This document shows, piece by piece, positions 18,591 through 27,136 of a stretch of DNA of 64,000 nucleotides. Made by a program: the position numbers and the translations under genes. Every line of letters begins with the position of its first letter. Positions within the stretch are counted from its first letter, which is position 1. Below the pieces are notes generated by a model. The model was not told the DNA's origin. It was given only the letters and a program-made list of their open reading frames with translations, and searched no databases. The stretch comes from Ruminiclostridium papyrosolvens DSM 2782 (lineage in GTDB: Bacteria > Bacillota > Clostridia > Acetivibrionales > DSM-1351): assembly GCF_029318685.1 (NCBI RefSeq), contig NZ_CP119677.1, positions 2,347,001 to 2,411,000 on the forward strand, written 5' to 3'.

Positions 18591-19537
18591 GTAAACTTGC
18601 AATTGTATTTCCGGGGCAAGGCTCTCAGTACATAGGAATGGGAAAGGCCTTAATTGATAATTTCAAAGTTGCAGCTGAGGTTTATGAAGAAGCAAACGAT
18701 TCCCTTGGATTTGATTTAAAAAAAATAATTTTTGATGGAAGTATGGCAGAACTAACCCGTTCTGAGAATGCACAGCCGGCAGTAGTTACTGCAAGCAATG
18801 CACTTTTTAGAGTTTATATGCAGGAATTCGGTGTACTGCCGGATTATACGGCAGGACACAGTTTGGGAGAGCTTTCGGCTCTTATAGCTGCCGGAGGTAT
18901 AAAATTTAACGAGGGTGTCTATTTTGCCAGAAAACGAGGGATTCTTATGCAGCAGGCATACTCTGAAAAGCGTGGCAGAGTTGCATTGATTGTGGGAGTA
19001 AATGAAGCACAGGTAAAGGAAGAGCTTGAAAGGATAAATAAGAATTATGGCTTTGTAGCAATTACGGGATATAACTCCCCTTCGCAAATTCTTGTGGCAG
19101 GGAAAGAAATTCCTTTAAAGGAGCTGGGTAGAAGTATTGAAAGTATAAACGGTGAATTTATACCCTTCAGCATGTTACCGATGAAGGTTGATGCTCCTTA
19201 TCACAGCTCGCTTATGAGTTTTTTGGCAGAGGATTTAAGTCTTGAGCTTAAAAAAATCAGCTATAGTCCATTGAAATTTCCTGTTTTATCTAATGTTTCA
19301 GCACTGCCTTATGAAAGCCATGAAGATATTGAAAGAGACCTTTCACTTCAATTGGTTAATCCTGTAAAGTGGAGACAAATTATATCATATATTGAGGAAC
19401 AGGGAACTCAAATAGTTATAGACATTGGGCCTCATTATGCATTAAAGACTATAGTTACTGAGTGCAGCGAGGTACTGAAAACATATGCCTTTGAAATAAA
19501 AACAGATTTTGCCGAAATTAAGAAGTACTTTATGTAA
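18587..19537 (+). CDS. Trans-acting acyltransferase (FabD-like)
   Basis: The 316-residue protein shows FPGQGSQYIGMG at the N-terminus, nucleophile Ser in GHSLGE, the arginine that grips the free carboxylate in KRGILMQ, and the catalytic His in APYHSSLM. Retention of the Arg means it should move dicarboxylic units such as malonyl or hydroxymalonyl. Because the megasynthase has no AT of its own, this is the obvious partner. By position, next to the FkbH/I/J/K set, it may also handle hydroxymalonyl-ACP, as the discrete AT of zwittermicin synthesis is reported to do. A housekeeping FabD role cannot be excluded, but no fatty-acid genes are near. Confidence 0.9.
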   Translation: MSKLAIVFPGQGSQYIGMGKALIDNFKVAAEVYEEANDSLGFDLKKIIFDGSMAELTRSENAQPAVVTASNALFRVYMQEFGVLPDYTAGHSLGELSALIAAGGIKFNEGVYFARKRGILMQQAYSEKRGRVALIVGVNEAQVKEELERINKNYGFVAITGYNSPSQILVAGKEIPLKELGRSIESINGEFIPFSMLPMKVDAPYHSSLMSFLAEDLSLELKKISYSPLKFPVLSNVSALPYESHEDIERDLSLQLVNPVKWRQIISYIEEQGTQIVIDIGPHYALKTIVTECSEVLKTYAFEIKTDFAEIKKYFM

Positions 19538-19560
19538 GTAGTTGAGATGGGGGTTGACAT

Positions 19561-20580
19561 ATGGAAATACTCGTTATCGGAGGTTCTAAATTTATAGGGT
19601 TGAGCATTATAAATAAGCTGCTTGAGATGGAGAGCAGCATTACGGTTTTTAATCTTGAGGATTCAAATAGTATGAGTGTATCGGGGGTAAGGCACATCAG
19701 GGGGAACAGAAAAGATCATGCCCTTGTCAGGAAGTTGTTTGAGAAGGAACAATTTGACGTCATTATTGATACATGTGGATTTGAACCGGAGGATGTAAAT
19801 ATTTTTATTGAGCTTTTTGGAAATAAAATTAAGCAATATATTTTTTGCAGTACAGTATCAGTTTATGACTTTGATAAAATAAAAAGCTTTCCTATAAAGG
19901 AGGACTTCCCTTTAAAAACAGACCCTGAAAGCTGGAATAATGAAATCAGGTACGGAAGCAAAAAAGCACTTTGCGAAAAGGTGCTTATGTCAAATGGTAA
20001 ATTTCCAGTTACCATAATACGACCTTGCTATGTTTATGGACCCAACGCCTATGGGGACAGAGTAGAGTTTTTCTTTAATAGGATTGGCGATGAAAGGATA
20101 GTCCCCATACTTCCAATAGGAAATAATGTAATGCAGTTCATTTATATTTCCGACTTAGCAGATTTATTTGTGTCTGCAGTAAATAATCAAAAGGCTTACA
20201 ACCGGATTTATAATGCTGCGGGAGAAGAATCCACCACTATTTTCAATTTTATTAATTTATGTGAAGAAATAATAGGGAAGAAAGCAAATATCAGAGTATT
20301 TGATGCGGAAAAGCTAACAGGTATTTTAGATGAAGAAGAGCTTGCCGGTATAATACCTACTAAACTTTATCATATCAGCTTTTATTTCGATAACTTAAAA
20401 GCAATAAGAGATTTGGACTGGAAGCCAAAAACAACTTTATATGAAGGCTTAAAAGAAACATATGACTGGCATAGACAGAACCGGAGAGAAGTAGATTATT
20501 GCATAGATGAAAAATTACTGAAACTGTTAAATGGCTCTATACCTAACTCTGAAAGAGATTATATATATGGTTTGGTTTAA
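19561..20580 (+). CDS. NAD(P)-dependent extended SDR (epimerase/dehydratase/ketoreductase)
   Basis: The 339 residues follow the extended short-chain dehydrogenase plan: GGSKFIG nucleotide-binding loop at the N-terminus, CSTVSVYD, the catalytic YGSKK (YxxxK) pair, RPCYVYGP, and a C-terminal substrate domain. The sequence resembles NAD-dependent epimerases of nucleotide sugars, but in this cluster it could equally reduce or isomerise the aldehyde released by the reductase domain. It begins 23 bases after the AT gene, with GAGATGGGGG as ribosome site. The substrate is not known. Confidence 0.82.
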   Translation: MEILVIGGSKFIGLSIINKLLEMESSITVFNLEDSNSMSVSGVRHIRGNRKDHALVRKLFEKEQFDVIIDTCGFEPEDVNIFIELFGNKIKQYIFCSTVSVYDFDKIKSFPIKEDFPLKTDPESWNNEIRYGSKKALCEKVLMSNGKFPVTIIRPCYVYGPNAYGDRVEFFFNRIGDERIVPILPIGNNVMQFIYISDLADLFVSAVNNQKAYNRIYNAAGEESTTIFNFINLCEEIIGKKANIRVFDAEKLTGILDEEELAGIIPTKLYHISFYFDNLKAIRDLDWKPKTTLYEGLKETYDWHRQNRREVDYCIDEKLLKLLNGSIPNSERDYIYGLV

Positions 20581-20608
20581 AAAAATAAAACGAAACGGAG
20601 ACATAAAC

Positions 20609-21847
20609 ATGAATGAAGCAAAAACTTGTAAAACCTGTCAATTGCCCGAATGGTATGTAACCTACTATGGTGATGTAAAGCTTGACAAGGAGGACGATTG
20701 TTTTTTCTGTAAGCATTATGAACATACAAAGGATGCATATGAGATTGATTATACTTCAGGAAAAGCGGAGTTTGAAAAACTGGTTGAGCAAAGCAGGGGA
20801 AAGGGCGAATATGAGTGTATTGTACTGTATACAGGGGGAAAAGACAGTAGTTATACACTATATTTAATGTCACAGGTATATGGTCTGAAAACTCTTGCGC
20901 TAACATGGGATAACGGGTTTTTTAATGACATAAACACTGGTAATATAGAAGTTACTGCTAGAAACCTTGGAGTAGAACACAGGTATATAAGAACGGACTG
21001 GGATGTCCTCAAGCATATATATAAAAACAGACTAAAAAGCTATGGAAGATTTTGTAATTGTGTGCCTTTATGCTTTTTATATACAGCGCCTGTAATATAT
21101 GAAACAAAAGCTCCTCTGGTGCTATTCTCCAGCTCATTTGGACAAATCGCCAGCTTAGCTGAAATCAATGCACGTATTGATACCTCTACAGGCAAGGCTG
21201 TTGCTCCCATAGGCGATATAATAAAAAATATGGGGGCTGTACCTATAAAAAATGCTGCCATGGAACAGTACTATACAATGTTACTTGATTTAGTAGTTGG
21301 CGATTTGCCTCCAAAGGTACTTGAAGAAATGAAATACTTACTGGGTTATGTGCACAAATTGATGTCTGTTGAAGACTCTTTATACGTAAATCCATCAGTG
21401 TATTTTGATTGGGACATGAAGCAAATCATAAACAAGATAAAAGAATATGGTTGGAAGCAGCCTGAGGACAAGGGAATTTACGGACATACCAGTTGTATAG
21501 CGGAAAGAATGAAAGGCTATCTTGCATATAAGCAAAACTTAATTAATTTTGATATAATTGAAAATTCTCTTTTACTAAGAACCGGAAGAATAGATATTGA
21601 GGAATTCAACCGTGAAATAGAATGTACGGGATTTACGGATGTAGAGCCTGAAGTACATAATTTATTTCTGGAAAAATTAGATATGACCAGAGAAGAGCTG
21701 AATGATATTATCAAAAATAAACTAGCAATTAGAAGCAGCATACCTGAAATTAACACGAAGAATCTGGAGTGCTTACCTGTTGATACAAATATAGATGATT
21801 TAGTTGAAAAGCTGAAAAGAACCTATAAAACAAGGCTGACAATATAG
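20609..21847 (+). CDS. PP-loop ATPase, N-acetyl-sugar amidotransferase (WbpG)-like
   Basis: ATG at 20609, 8 bases after ACGGAG, gives 412 residues; an earlier in-frame ATG at 20531 lies inside the SDR gene and is rejected. The N-terminus holds two CxxC pairs (CKTC and CFFC), probably a zinc knuckle. TGGKDSS is the PP-loop of N-type ATP pyrophosphatases, which activate a carbonyl or carboxylate as an adenylate and then add ammonia or sulfur. WbpG/PseA amidotransferases have this layout, as does the AANH-type protein implicated in closthioamide thioamide formation in a related clostridium. No glutaminase partner is adjacent. As the last gene of the polyketide operon it may install an amidine, amide or thioamide. 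Confidence 0.8.
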   Translation: MNEAKTCKTCQLPEWYVTYYGDVKLDKEDDCFFCKHYEHTKDAYEIDYTSGKAEFEKLVEQSRGKGEYECIVLYTGGKDSSYTLYLMSQVYGLKTLALTWDNGFFNDINTGNIEVTARNLGVEHRYIRTDWDVLKHIYKNRLKSYGRFCNCVPLCFLYTAPVIYETKAPLVLFSSSFGQIASLAEINARIDTSTGKAVAPIGDIIKNMGAVPIKNAAMEQYYTMLLDLVVGDLPPKVLEEMKYLLGYVHKLMSVEDSLYVNPSVYFDWDMKQIINKIKEYGWKQPEDKGIYGHTSCIAERMKGYLAYKQNLINFDIIENSLLLRTGRIDIEEFNREIECTGFTDVEPEVHNLFLEKLDMTREELNDIIKNKLAIRSSIPEINTKNLECLPVDTNIDDLVEKLKRTYKTRLTI

Positions 21848-21855
21848 AAAATGTT

Positions 21856-21885
21856 TTGAAATAATCTCTTCTAATAATGTATAAA
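21856..21885 (+). promoter_or_regulatory. Probable SigA promoter for ilvBN
   Basis: TTGAAA (21856-21861) is followed after 18 bases by TATAAA (21880-21885), about 95 bases before the ilvB start. It suggests ilvBN is transcribed separately from the polyketide operon. Confidence 0.5.
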
Positions 21886-21979
21886 GTTTGATACAATAGT
21901 AATAATTTCAATTTTAAACAATAAAAGGCATGGAGTTTAACTTTTTTATACTTAAGAAGAGAAAGGAATGTATATCTGT

Positions 21980-23713
21980 ATGAAAATAAATGGAGCAAGG
22001 TATTTAGTTGAAGCTCTGAAAAAAGAAAATGTTGATGTAATATTTGCTTACCCCGGCAGCTGTGTAATGCCAATTTTTGATGCCCTTTATACTGAGCCCG
22101 ATATAAAGCTTATATTGCCTCGGCATGAACAGGGTCTTGTACATGCTGCTGACGGTTATGCACGCTCTACGGGAAAAGTAGGGGTTTGTATTGTAACAAG
22201 CGGTCCCGGGGCGACTAATACGATAACCGGTTTAGCTACGGCAAATTATGATTCTGTGCCTTTGATATGCATAACAGGTCAGGTTTCTCGAAACCTTATT
22301 GGAAATGACGCCTTTCAAGAGGTTGATACAGTAGGCTTGACGCGTTCTGTTGCCAAGCATAACTATATAGTCCATGACAGAAAAGAGCTGGGACGCATTA
22401 TCAAAGAAGCTTTTGTCATAGCAACCACAGGGCGTCCCGGACCCGTCGTTATTGATTTTCCTGTTGATATTTCCAGAGAGGTAGGTGATGATTACTATCC
22501 CGAATCTATCCAAATTCGTGGCTATAATCCCATAATTAAAGGGCACCAGATACAGGTGAAAAAAGCAGTAAAAATGTTAATGAAAGCCAAAAAGCCACTT
22601 TTCCTTATTGGTGGAGGAGTAATCATATCGAATGCAAGCGAGAGCTTTTTAGAATTGGTAAACAAGACTGGTGTACCTGTAATTTCTACAATAATGGGTA
22701 AAGGAGCTATACCATGTACTCATCCAAAGTATGCGGGAATGGTGGGGATGCATGGAACATATGCTTCAAATAAAGCTGTCATGGAATGTGATTTGCTTTT
22801 TTCAATAGGCACAAGATTTAACGATAGAATTACAGGAGTAGTAAGTCGGTTTGCTCCAAATGCAGAAATAGTACATATAGATATAGAGCCTGCGTCAATA
22901 TCTCGGAATGTAAACGTAGATGTACCAATTGTTGGAGATGCTAAAGTAGTCATTGACGAGATAATACCAATGGTTGAAAAAGCACATATTGCTCCTTGGG
23001 TTCAGCAGATAGATGCATGGAAAAATGAGCACACTGCTAAAGTAGTACCGGGAAAAGTGCGATTATCCCCTATGGAAGTGCTTAGGAACATTAACGATAC
23101 ATTCCCTGAGGCTATTATAACTACAGATGTTGGACAGCATCAAATGTGGACTGCACAATTCTGCAAATTCCTTAAACCAAGAACTTTTTTAACTTCCGGC
23201 GGTTTGGGCACAATGGGCTATGGTTTTCCTGCTGCCTTGGGTGCACAGATTGGTAACAGGGATAAGAAAGTAATAAGCATATCCGGTGACGGAAGTGTAC
23301 AAATGAATATTCAAGAATTGGCAACAGCTGTTCAACAGGAATTGCCAATAATCATAGCTGTTTTTAACAATGGATATCTGGGCTTGGTAAGACAATGGCA
23401 GAGCCTTTTTTATGATAAAAACTATTCCGGAACTTGTCTGAGAAGAACTAAATCCTGTCCTCAAGAATGTAATACTAATGGAGACCATTGCCCGCCATAT
23501 ACACCTGATTTTTTAAAGCTTGCTGAGGCTTATGGGGCAATTGGCATACGTGTAACCAAGAATGAGGAAATAATTCCTGCACTTAAAAGAGCCGGAGAAT
23601 CACAAAAAGTGCCTGTCTTAATAGAATTTATGATAGAGTGTGAATATAATGTTATGCCAATGGTACCTTCAGGTTCAGCTCTTGATGAAATGATTTTGGA
23701 GGTGGAAAATTAA
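21980..23713 (+). CDS. ilvB: Acetolactate synthase, catalytic (large) subunit
   Basis: This thiamine-diphosphate enzyme condenses two pyruvates (or pyruvate and 2-oxobutyrate) in branched-chain amino acid synthesis. Evidence: catalytic Glu in PRHEQGLVHAADGYAR, FAD-region motifs, GGLGTMGYGFPAALGA, and the ThDP/Mg motif from GDGSVQMN to NNGYLG. ATG at 21980 (MKINGARYLVEAL) fits the family start; ATG 21968 is possible but adds four residues with no spacing to the ribosome site. A four-Cys insert (TCLRRTKSCPQECNTNGDHC) follows VRQWQSLFYDK. The residue corresponding to the herbicide-site proline is Ser (GQVSRNLIG). Its TAA overlaps the ATG of ilvN by one base. It is probably a normal metabolic gene, but it sits directly behind a biosynthetic operon. 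Confidence 0.95.
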   Translation: MKINGARYLVEALKKENVDVIFAYPGSCVMPIFDALYTEPDIKLILPRHEQGLVHAADGYARSTGKVGVCIVTSGPGATNTITGLATANYDSVPLICITGQVSRNLIGNDAFQEVDTVGLTRSVAKHNYIVHDRKELGRIIKEAFVIATTGRPGPVVIDFPVDISREVGDDYYPESIQIRGYNPIIKGHQIQVKKAVKMLMKAKKPLFLIGGGVIISNASESFLELVNKTGVPVISTIMGKGAIPCTHPKYAGMVGMHGTYASNKAVMECDLLFSIGTRFNDRITGVVSRFAPNAEIVHIDIEPASISRNVNVDVPIVGDAKVVIDEIIPMVEKAHIAPWVQQIDAWKNEHTAKVVPGKVRLSPMEVLRNINDTFPEAIITTDVGQHQMWTAQFCKFLKPRTFLTSGGLGTMGYGFPAALGAQIGNRDKKVISISGDGSVQMNIQELATAVQQELPIIIAVFNNGYLGLVRQWQSLFYDKNYSGTCLRRTKSCPQECNTNGDHCPPYTPDFLKLAEAYGAIGIRVTKNEEIIPALKRAGESQKVPVLIEFMIECEYNVMPMVPSGSALDEMILEVEN

Positions 23714-24186
23714 TGTTAAGAACATTGGCTTTATTTGTTGAGAATAATCCCGGTGTGTTAGCCAGAATTTCAGCATTATTTTCAGGGAAAGGCTACAACC
23801 TTGAAAGTCTGACAGCGGGAATCACAACCGATCCTTTAATTTCACGAATTACAATTGTTTGCAAAAGTGACGATATTGAGTTTGAACAAATAAAGAAGCA
23901 GCTTAACAGGCTTATTGAAGTATTAAAGGTTACTGACCTTAGTTCAGAGGCTATAGTTAATAAGGAGATGGCTTTTATAAAAGTAGGTGCAAAGGTAAAC
24001 CAAAGAAGTGAGATTTTTCAAGTTGCTCAGGTGTTTAACTCAAGAATTTCCAATGTGGACAAGAACAGTATAATTATTGAAATAAGTGATACCTCTAAGA
24101 GAATAGATGAATTTTTGGTTGTACTTAATTCATATAATATTATAGAAATCGCAAGAAGCGGGATAATTGCCATGAAATGTGGTTAA
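23713..24186 (+). CDS. ilvN: Acetolactate synthase, regulatory (small) subunit
   Basis: The 157 residues match the usual IlvN/IlvH length. The N-terminal ACT domain (RTLALFVENNPGVLARISALF) binds valine for feedback control of IlvB. The C-terminal half (about 80-157) is the second regulatory domain. The start overlaps the ilvB stop by one base, so the two are co-translated; a strong terminator follows. Confidence 0.95.
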   Translation: MLRTLALFVENNPGVLARISALFSGKGYNLESLTAGITTDPLISRITIVCKSDDIEFEQIKKQLNRLIEVLKVTDLSSEAIVNKEMAFIKVGAKVNQRSEIFQVAQVFNSRISNVDKNSIIIEISDTSKRIDEFLVVLNSYNIIEIARSGIIAMKCG

Positions 24187-24223
24187 AATCTGTGAAATGC
24201 CGGTATATCAAGCAAACTAGTTA

Positions 24224-24249
24224 CAAAAAACACCCACCGGGTGTTTTTT
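24224..24249 (+). terminator. Rho-independent terminator of ilvBN
   Basis: AAAAAACACCC / GGGTGTTTTTT with a three-base loop (ACC); the 3' arm doubles as the T tract. Confidence 0.88.
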
Positions 24250-24307
24250 AGTCTAAAAATATTTAAACAGTATATTAAGTAAAAATATAAGTAATTTGCC
24301 ATAAAAT

Positions 24308-24315
24308 GGTATAAT
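24308..24315 (+). promoter_or_regulatory. Extended -10 promoter
   Basis: The TGnTATAAT-type element TGGTATAAT starts at 24307-24308, about 50 bases before the next ATG; no good -35 is visible at the right spacing. Confidence 0.5.
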
Positions 24316-24365
24316 GGTATATGTATATATGTAACAAATTACTACATAGAAGAAAGGGGTTAATT

Positions 24366-25682
24366 ATGACACACTTAGCTTTAAAGGTGTTAAGCGGAGT
24401 AGACACGACAAATCAGTTTTACGGCAAGCTGAAGGAAAACATTGAGTTAAAAAATGTTAGTTGCCTATCGGAAGTTCAGCCGGAAGATTTTGTTGTAGTT
24501 GACGCAAAATCAGTTATCGGTAAAGAGGGCGACAGCTATAATCAGCTGTGTGCAAAACTTGGTGAAGGAACGAGTGTTTTGTTCCTTGATGCAGATGCCG
24601 ACTGCAGAAAAATGCTGGGCAAGTATTTAGGATTTAACAAGGAAGGAGAATCCGTAGCTTTGTTCGTTAAGCCCCAAGGTAAAAATGCAAAGAAATACTC
24701 TATATTTGATTTATCAAACAGTAAACCTACCAAAGTAAAAAGTCAGATGATTTCTTCAAAATCGGATAAGATTATTGAAAATGATTTTGAACTAAAGACA
24801 GATTCAAAAGTAATTTCTAAAAATGTCATGGACATGTTTTACGGCGATATTATGGAGGGGCACATAAATGCGGCCGAAGATAATGATATACCGCCGGATG
24901 TTGAGTATAAGCAATGGGTATACGGGATATATTATGACTGGTCTTCCTCAGAAAGGGATAAGTGGAAAAGCTATACTCCGAGGGAACAGGACACCTACGG
25001 AAGAGTAACTTATATAGTACAGGCCTTTAAGGATGTTGCTGTTACGGGAGACTTTCAGTGGATATATATGGACTGTAATGGTATGTGGTGTACTTCAAAA
25101 ACGGGTGCGGGTATGAATGAGAATAACCATGATGAACGCGGATGGTCAATCGGCTCCATAGAGATTAGTATACCAACACCCAGTGATAATGGTGTGAATT
25201 TAAAGGTATACGATTGTTCACCTAAAAATATTAACGGAGTAAAATCATATACATCATCAGTATCCTTTGAAGTTGGATACGATACCGGAAACTTCAGCTA
25301 TTCTGAATCCTGCACCGAAGATATCACTGATTGGTCGATAACTTTGAAAACAGATAATGACTGGCTTTTCCAGCAGAATTCTCCTTATCATGGTTCTATT
25401 GAGGATTTCCCTGATGATTCGATTGATTATAATGCAGGAAAGGCAAGACACGAGATTAAATCTCTTCCTACACTGTCAACTACCGCAGTAGACTTTGATA
25501 CAAAGTCGGTTTGGTTTAATAATAGTGTTAGTACCAATACAATTTATATTCGTCCGGATTTGACAGTTAAATATAATTATGAAGCCCTTAAAAATGAATG
25601 GCCTACATGGGAAGCAATGTTTTGGTGGAATTATCACTATGGAACGGAGAGCTTTTCCATTGATTTAAGTCAAGTAAGCTGA
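24366..25682 (+). CDS. Uncharacterised beta-rich protein, no signal peptide
   Basis: The start ATG at 24366 has GAAAGGGG 6 bases upstream; the in-frame ATG at 24321 overlaps the promoter region and is rejected, giving 438 residues. Residues 1-170 are alpha/beta-like (VLFLDADADCRKML). The rest is rich in Trp, Tyr, Asp and alternating beta-strand patterns (WVYGIYYDWSSSERDKWKSY, FSYSESCTEDITDWSITL, FWWNYHYGTESFSIDL). No N-terminal signal sequence or transmembrane segment is seen. The amphipathic strands and aromatic-rich end recall leukocidin/hemolysin-type beta-barrel or carbohydrate-binding proteins, but this is only an impression. It has its own promoter and stands alone between ilvN and a nitroreductase gene. 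Confidence 0.6.
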   Translation: MTHLALKVLSGVDTTNQFYGKLKENIELKNVSCLSEVQPEDFVVVDAKSVIGKEGDSYNQLCAKLGEGTSVLFLDADADCRKMLGKYLGFNKEGESVALFVKPQGKNAKKYSIFDLSNSKPTKVKSQMISSKSDKIIENDFELKTDSKVISKNVMDMFYGDIMEGHINAAEDNDIPPDVEYKQWVYGIYYDWSSSERDKWKSYTPREQDTYGRVTYIVQAFKDVAVTGDFQWIYMDCNGMWCTSKTGAGMNENNHDERGWSIGSIEISIPTPSDNGVNLKVYDCSPKNINGVKSYTSSVSFEVGYDTGNFSYSESCTEDITDWSITLKTDNDWLFQQNSPYHGSIEDFPDDSIDYNAGKARHEIKSLPTLSTTAVDFDTKSVWFNNSVSTNTIYIRPDLTVKYNYEALKNEWPTWEAMFWWNYHYGTESFSIDLSQVS

Positions 25683-25897
25683 TTTGGAAATACGACATAG
25701 AAGAGAGAAACTAAGTATGGGATTGTACATATAAAACAATTCACACTTTTTGTGGTTTAGTTAATAAGAAGGATTTCTTACTGCATCTTCAGGGAATGAA
25801 ATGCAGTTTTTTGTTTAATAAGGGTAAAGATTCTCATAAGTCGATATATGTGGTAAACTTTAACCATATAAATTTGATGTTATTGGAGGCAATAGTT

Positions 25898-26416
25898 ATG
25901 GATTTTTTAAAATTGGCTGAGGAACGTTTTTCAGTAAGGAGCTTTGCAGATAAAGAAATTGAGCAGGAAAAGATTGATGCAATACTGAGAGCCGCTCAGG
26001 TAGCTCCAACAGCTTGTAATCTTCAACCACAGAAGATTCTGGTAATTAATAGCAAGGAGGCTTTGGAAAAATACAGAAAGTGTACAGTCTGTCACTTCAA
26101 TGCTCCTCTTGCTATTCTCACCTGTTACGATAAGTCACTTTGCTGGACAAGAGAATATGACGGTAAAAAAAGTGGAGATATTGATGCTGCAATTATTACT
26201 ACTCATATGATGCTTGAAGCTGCAAATCTGGGAATAGGTTCTACATGGGTTATGCACTTTATTCCTGAGGCTATTCGTGACGAATTTCAATTGCCGGATA
26301 ATTATGAACCCGTCAGTCTTCTTGCTATGGGATACCCTAAGGAGGATGTAAAGCCATACCCGGGTCATTCCAGTATCAAGCCCCTATCCGATACGGTTTT
26401 TTATAATAAGTATTGA
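25898..26416 (+). CDS. Nitroreductase-family FMN oxidoreductase
   Basis: ATG 25898 with TTGGAGG 8 bases upstream gives 172 residues, the short single-domain form. Motifs: RFSVRSFADKEIE (FMN phosphate contact), AAQVAPTACNLQPQ, and the LGIGSTWVM and LLAMGYPKEDVKPYPG region near the end. These enzymes reduce nitro groups, quinones or unsaturated bonds with NAD(P)H. The physiological substrate is not shown by the context. The 215 bases before it hold no clear gene. Confidence 0.88.
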   Translation: MDFLKLAEERFSVRSFADKEIEQEKIDAILRAAQVAPTACNLQPQKILVINSKEALEKYRKCTVCHFNAPLAILTCYDKSLCWTREYDGKKSGDIDAAIITTHMMLEAANLGIGSTWVMHFIPEAIRDEFQLPDNYEPVSLLAMGYPKEDVKPYPGHSSIKPLSDTVFYNKY

Positions 26417-26478
26417 GTTAGCCTGAATTTTTGTAAAAAAATATTTTTAACTTTTGCAACATTTTACCTTGCTCATTT

Positions 26479-26965
26479 GTATATAGGGTAGAAGTCAAAT
26501 TTAAAAACAATATTCTGGTGTCACTCAAAATAATGTCAGAAGCACTTGGATTTACTGTGAAATGGAATGGAAATAAGAAGACTATCTGACAAACAACAAG
26601 AACATGTACATAAATCAACTGGCGGCTCAAGCGGAACTACTACTCAGCCGGGAAAACTTCCCGCAGGATATAAAATTGACAGCACTTCAGTTATTGTTAA
26701 GAAAATAGCCCAAATAATTTACTCTGAGGTCAATAACGAAATAACTTACAGAGTGTCAAAAGGCTCAGAGGATATAAGCGGCGACAATACCTCATATGAT
26801 AATTCGGAGGTTATAAAAGTTAATGATACTCAAGTATTGCTCAAGGGAAATAACTCCTCGATAAATCTGGTTACTTGGATAAAGAACGGTTGTTCATATT
26901 CTCTGTCTTTTTCAATGGGGTCGGATAAAACAATTGTGGTATCAATTGTAGAAGGAATAAAATAG
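26479..26965 (+). pseudogene. Remnant of a copper-amine-oxidase-like stalk domain plus DUF4367-type protein, frameshifted
   Basis: In one frame, 26503-26586 encodes a strand that matches the end of a surface 'stalk' domain (VSLKIMSEALGFTVKWNGNK; usual form VPLRFISEALGAxVxW) and then stops at 26587. In the next frame, 26567-26965 encodes a DUF4367-like C-terminus (ITYRVSKGSEDISG ... VTWIKNGCSYSLSFS). The two fit end to end if one frameshift near 26581 is undone. No ribosome site or start serves the first part and the signal sequence is missing. The 3' ORF could be translated alone from ATG 26567, but its first dozen residues would be the shifted stalk codons. A decayed cell-surface gene is the simplest reading. 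Confidence 0.6.
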
Positions 26966-27060
26966 GCGTGAAAAATATCCTAAAAAAGTCAATAACAAAG
27001 CAACTCTTGGTTTCCAAAGTAAGGACATAGTATAAGTTATGATGGAAATATATAAAAAAA

Positions 27061-27090
27061 TTGACATAAACTTCCTGTTAGTTATATACT
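27061..27090 (+). promoter_or_regulatory. SigA-type promoter of the secreted C39-like gene
   Basis: TTGACA (27061-27066), 18 bases, TATACT (27085-27090). It leaves an untranslated leader of about 150 bases before ATG 27246. Confidence 0.65.
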
Positions 27091-27136
27091 TGACTTGATG
27101 AATTAATAAGCTGTATGTTGGATTTTAAGTCAAGTA
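27087..27136. repeat. 10-bp perfect inverted repeat around the transcription start
   Basis: TACTTGACTT (27087-27096) and AAGTCAAGTA (27127-27136) are exact inverse complements 30 bases apart. The left arm covers part of the -10 box. It could be an operator with two half-sites or the base of a leader hairpin. Confidence 0.55.

Noticed and set aside
21848-21979. T-box or leader-peptide attenuator before ilvB
   Set aside because: Only about 95 bases lie between the promoter and the start; no specifier stem, branched-chain codon run or terminator is visible.
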